NCBI GenBank assembly: GCA_900540375.1
Contig: UQFS01000031.1
Coordinates: 1 to 44,576 of the forward strand
Direction of reading: 5' to 3'
Source: an uncultured Prevotella sp.
GTDB taxonomy: Bacteria > Bacteroidota > Bacteroidia > Bacteroidales > Bacteroidaceae
DNA: 44,576 nt
Positions 42,865 through 44,576 of the stretch are shown here, piece by piece. The notes beneath the pieces were generated by a model. That model was not told where the DNA came from. It searched no databases and worked only from the letters and a program-made list of their open reading frames with translations. Each line of letters opens with the position of its first letter. Position 1 is the first letter of the stretch. The translations under genes were made by a program, and so were the position numbers.

Positions 42865-43227
42865 ATGAGTAAAGGTTTAAATACTGATTCAATGAGTCGC
42901 CTGTTAGGAGGGCTTACTGGTAGTAAAGAGAATGTGGATAAAGAATCTACCAATGCTCAGACAGAGCCCTCTCCACAGGAAGCCACTTCTGACGTGACAA
43001 AGGACAAAAAGTCCTCAAAGTCTGGAGCAGAAGAGCGTTTTTGTACCATCGTAGATGTCGAGCAGATTGAGAAGATTCGTATGATTGCTGCTAAGGAGGA
43101 TGTCACCATCAAGGATCTGGTATCACTTGCATTTGATGTCATCATCAGCAAGTATGAAAGTCTTCATGGTAAGATAAAGGTCAACAAACATAAGAAGGGC
43201 AACCTTCGGGATGTCTTTGAGCTATAA
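42865..43227 (+). CDS. ParA partner protein, probable ribbon-helix-helix DNA-binding
   Basis: 120 aa. The first 60 residues are polar and probably disordered (Ser, Thr, Glu and Lys rich). The second half, RFCTIVDVEQIEKIRMIAAKEDVTIKDLVSLAFDVIISKYE, has one short strand and two helices as in ribbon-helix-helix proteins. The tail is basic (KVNKHKKGNLRDVFEL). Its start is 4 bases after the parA stop, so the two are co-translated. Such pairs form partition systems, and DUF3408-type proteins sit at this place in conjugative transposons. I infer DNA binding and ParA stimulation; the exact family is unsure. Confidence 0.65.
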   Translation: MSKGLNTDSMSRLLGGLTGSKENVDKESTNAQTEPSPQEATSDVTKDKKSSKSGAEERFCTIVDVEQIEKIRMIAAKEDVTIKDLVSLAFDVIISKYESLHGKIKVNKHKKGNLRDVFEL

Positions 43228-43234
43228 TAAAGAA

Positions 43235-43262
43235 GCCTCTGTAGAAATACGGAGGCTGTTTT
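43235..43262 (+). terminator. Terminator of the parA operon
   Basis: Stem GCCTCTGTA/TACGGAGGC with loop GAAA (43235-43256), one G-T pair, followed by TGTTTTG. It sits between the parA operon and the convergent gene ending at 43266. Confidence 0.75.
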
Positions 43263-43265
43263 GAT

Positions 43266-43583
43266 TTATAGCATACTATATTCTCTCAACAAGGCAAAGC
43301 GGAAATCGCTCTGATTGACTAAAGCAACCCACCCCTGGTCTAATTGCTTATATATTCCCTTCATCTTCTGGTGTGAAAATATTGTTTCGACGTTGCAGAC
43401 ATCGGCGTAATTGAGCTTCCCCAGTTTAAGATGGGACTTTATGAAATGCCGTACCTGAGATTTACAGGTAGGCAAAATTCTGCCTTGTTCCATTAAAGAA
43501 CCATACCAGTTCCCTTTCGGACATATCATTGTGCTGTAGGGGATCGGGTCTTTTGCCGTCCAGATAATGTCATTTGCAGTCAT
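43266..43583 (-). CDS. Hypothetical protein of the element (105 aa)
   Basis: I recognise no family. 105 aa, soluble, no signal peptide, with a basic middle (CKSQVRHFIKSHLKLGKLNYADV) and several Trp residues (WTAKDPIP, GNWYG, GWVALV). It is the last of three minus-strand genes that converge on the parA operon, 39 bp after the 118-aa gene. Low-complexity or membrane segments are absent. It is probably an accessory gene of the element. It could be an antirestriction or regulatory protein, but nothing in the sequence shows that. Confidence 0.55.
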   Translation of the reverse strand: MTANDIIWTAKDPIPYSTMICPKGNWYGSLMEQGRILPTCKSQVRHFIKSHLKLGKLNYADVCNVETIFSHQKMKGIYKQLDQGWVALVNQSDFRFALLREYSML

Positions 43584-43622
43584 TATTAAATACGCTTAAC
43601 CGTGTTGCGTAGGGCTTTAAAG

Positions 43623-43979
43623 TTATAATATTGTACCATCGAAACGTATGCAGCGACAGAATCCCGGCATTGACTCCTTCTCCAACTCACATCCATCGGC
43701 AAAACCTTGTCCATGTCTGTTGGATTCATCTCTGTCGATAAAAAACAATTTGTCTAAAAGACCGTACCGCTTTTCGACACGGGAGATACCTTTGAGCATT
43801 TTCTTACTGATTCGTATATGTGGATTGCTAACATAGACGCAACCAGAATCATGCAGAATGCCCTTGCTGTCAATGCATCCAGTTCCCCAAAAGAGTGGTT
43901 CTGTACCATTGTCAGTTATGGAGGCTACTTTCCAATTGTAACTGTCGTTGAGTAGACATTCTGATTGAGCAAATTGCAT
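43623..43979 (-). CDS. Hypothetical protein of the element (118 aa)
   Basis: No family recognised. 118 aa with four or more Cys residues (CLLND, TGCIDSKG, SGCVYVS, GFCRCIRFDG) that might bind metal, and a charged segment FIDRDESNRHGQG. The ATG at 43979 has a good AAAGGAG just upstream. The frame stays open for 38 codons before that ATG and reads like protein (for example YPIKGKSLYDVVKET), overlapping the end of the upstream gene, but it has no ATG, GTG or TTG. A longer product from a rare start, or a former fusion, is possible. Confidence 0.5.
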   Translation of the reverse strand: MQFAQSECLLNDSYNWKVASITDNGTEPLFWGTGCIDSKGILHDSGCVYVSNPHIRISKKMLKGISRVEKRYGLLDKLFFIDRDESNRHGQGFADGCELEKESMPGFCRCIRFDGTIL

Positions 43980-44043
43980 GGTCTCCTTTACTACATCGTA
44001 GAGGCTCTTACCCTTTATTGGATAGGTGTTAGAAGCACCACTA

Positions 44044-44493
44044 TCAGTTTGAATGATGCTCCTTCTTGAATTTTCGAGCAGCTTCTCTTGCTTCTACATC
44101 GTTTGTAAATTTGACACACTCATGTCGGCGTGGCAGGTCTCCACCATCCCAGCGGAAGTAGTATTCTTTTTCCGGTTCTGGGAGGAGGTCGAGAATGCTG
44201 TCAATGTCTCCAAAGGAGATTCCCATGTACCCGACCTCAAAATCATAGTCATCTCCATCGCATTCAATCTCTGCCGTTTGCAAGAGGATGCCACTCTCGG
44301 CTGAAATAAGAGCTTTGACAGCCATAACCTTGGCTTTTACAGGCTCGTCGGTATTGGAGTATGTTGCCACCACATAAGGATGGTTCTCAAAGTGATATTC
44401 ACCAGAGAAATGCTTCATAAGAGCATCATTAAGAGCGTGAATTTCTTTGTTTCTGATGAATCTGTACTCATTCAAGAAATCTTCGTGTTGCAT
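44044..44493 (-). CDS. Hypothetical protein of the element (149 aa)
   Basis: No family recognised. 149 aa, acidic, cytoplasmic-looking: MQHEDFLNEYRFIRNKEIHALNDALMKHF at the start, a beta-type middle (HPYVVATYSNTDEPVKAKVMAVKALI, LLQTAEIECDGDDYDFEVGYMG), and a helical, basic tail (EAREAARKFKKEHH). It is the first of the three complete minus-strand genes of the element visible here, 64 bp upstream of the 118-aa gene. No catalytic motif seen. Confidence 0.6.
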   Translation of the reverse strand: MQHEDFLNEYRFIRNKEIHALNDALMKHFSGEYHFENHPYVVATYSNTDEPVKAKVMAVKALISAESGILLQTAEIECDGDDYDFEVGYMGISFGDIDSILDLLPEPEKEYYFRWDGGDLPRRHECVKFTNDVEAREAARKFKKEHHSN

Positions 44494-44525
44494 ATTCTAT
44501 ACATTTAAAGGGTTGAACTTAATTT

Positions 44526-44576
44526 TTATATCGGCATTCCAGATTCCCTAGTCTTTTTCAACTTGTTGTTCTGGTC
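44526..44576 (-). CDS. C-terminal end of a gene cut by the window edge
   Basis: The minus strand reads DQNNKLKKTRESGMPI and then a TAA at 44526-44528, 32 bases before the start of the 149-aa gene. The basic tail and its spacing fit the end of an upstream gene in the same operon. Too little is visible to name it; a chance frame is possible. Confidence 0.3.
   Translation of the reverse strand, partial: DQNNKLKKTRESGMPI

Larger units (their letters stand above)
40370..44576. mobile_element. Left part of an integrated recombinase-bearing element
   Basis: The susC homology ends abruptly at about 40370. About 170 bp inside lies a tyrosine recombinase gene reading inward, followed by ParA, a partner protein and unknown genes, a typical front end of a Bacteroidetes integrative element. 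Gene content changes from carbohydrate use to element maintenance. The right end and the second attachment site are outside the window, so the element type (integrative conjugative, mobilisable or plasmid-like) is open. Confidence 0.6.

Overview
The window is a chromosomal segment of a Bacteroidales bacterium, most likely a Prevotellaceae member (Prevotella/Segatella type). The evidence is two SusC/SusD-type glycan-uptake loci, a one-protein hybrid two-component regulator, many SPase II lipoproteins with acidic residues after the cysteine, and Bacteroidetes-type promoters (-7 TAnnTTTG). No rRNA, tRNA or CRISPR array was recognised.

Layout. (1) 107-6435, plus strand: a six-gene heme-acquisition type operon made of a leucine-rich-repeat lipoprotein, a calycin-like protein, a small lipoprotein, an HmuR-like TonB receptor, an HmuY-like lipoprotein and a polytopic membrane protein. 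(2) 6481-24615, minus strand: polysaccharide utilisation locus 1 (PUL1). It holds an unrecognised 668-aa secreted protein, a GH43-aldose-epimerase fusion, a GH3, a GH43, SusC, SusD, a surface lipoprotein and a hybrid two-component sensor/regulator. Two promoters in PUL1 carry the same 34-bp direct-repeat site at exactly the same distance from the -7 box, which looks like the operator of the local regulator. The two arabinanase-like GH43 enzymes suggest an arabinose-containing glycan. (3) 24760-27690, minus strand: a compact adenylate-forming ligase, an acyl carrier protein and O-acetylhomoserine sulfhydrylase. (4) 27623-28984: a long intergenic region with a nested GC-rich inverted repeat, an array of 22-bp palindromic units and the C-terminal remnant of a FecR-type anti-sigma factor. 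(5) 28903-40414, minus strand: PUL2, with SusC (truncated), SusD, a surface glycan-binding lipoprotein, GH16 and two GH3. This gene set fits beta-glucan (laminarin or mixed-linkage glucan). (6) 40370-44576: the left end of an integrated element with a tyrosine recombinase, a 31-codon hydrophobic small ORF, ParA, a ParA partner protein and three unknown genes. The element continues beyond the window.

How it fits together. PUL1 looks complete and self-regulated: the regulator should sense a released oligosaccharide in the periplasm and switch on both enzyme/transport operons. PUL2 looks damaged. Its susC begins inside the plug domain, at a codon run normally in the middle of the gene, and DNA upstream belongs to the recombinase-bearing element. 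The remaining PUL2 genes are therefore cut off from their original promoter, and any regulator is not in view. Either an element inserted into susC or a SusC-exchanging (shufflon-like) recombination took place.

Limits: all family calls are by eye from sequence motifs. No database search, fold prediction or alignment was run.
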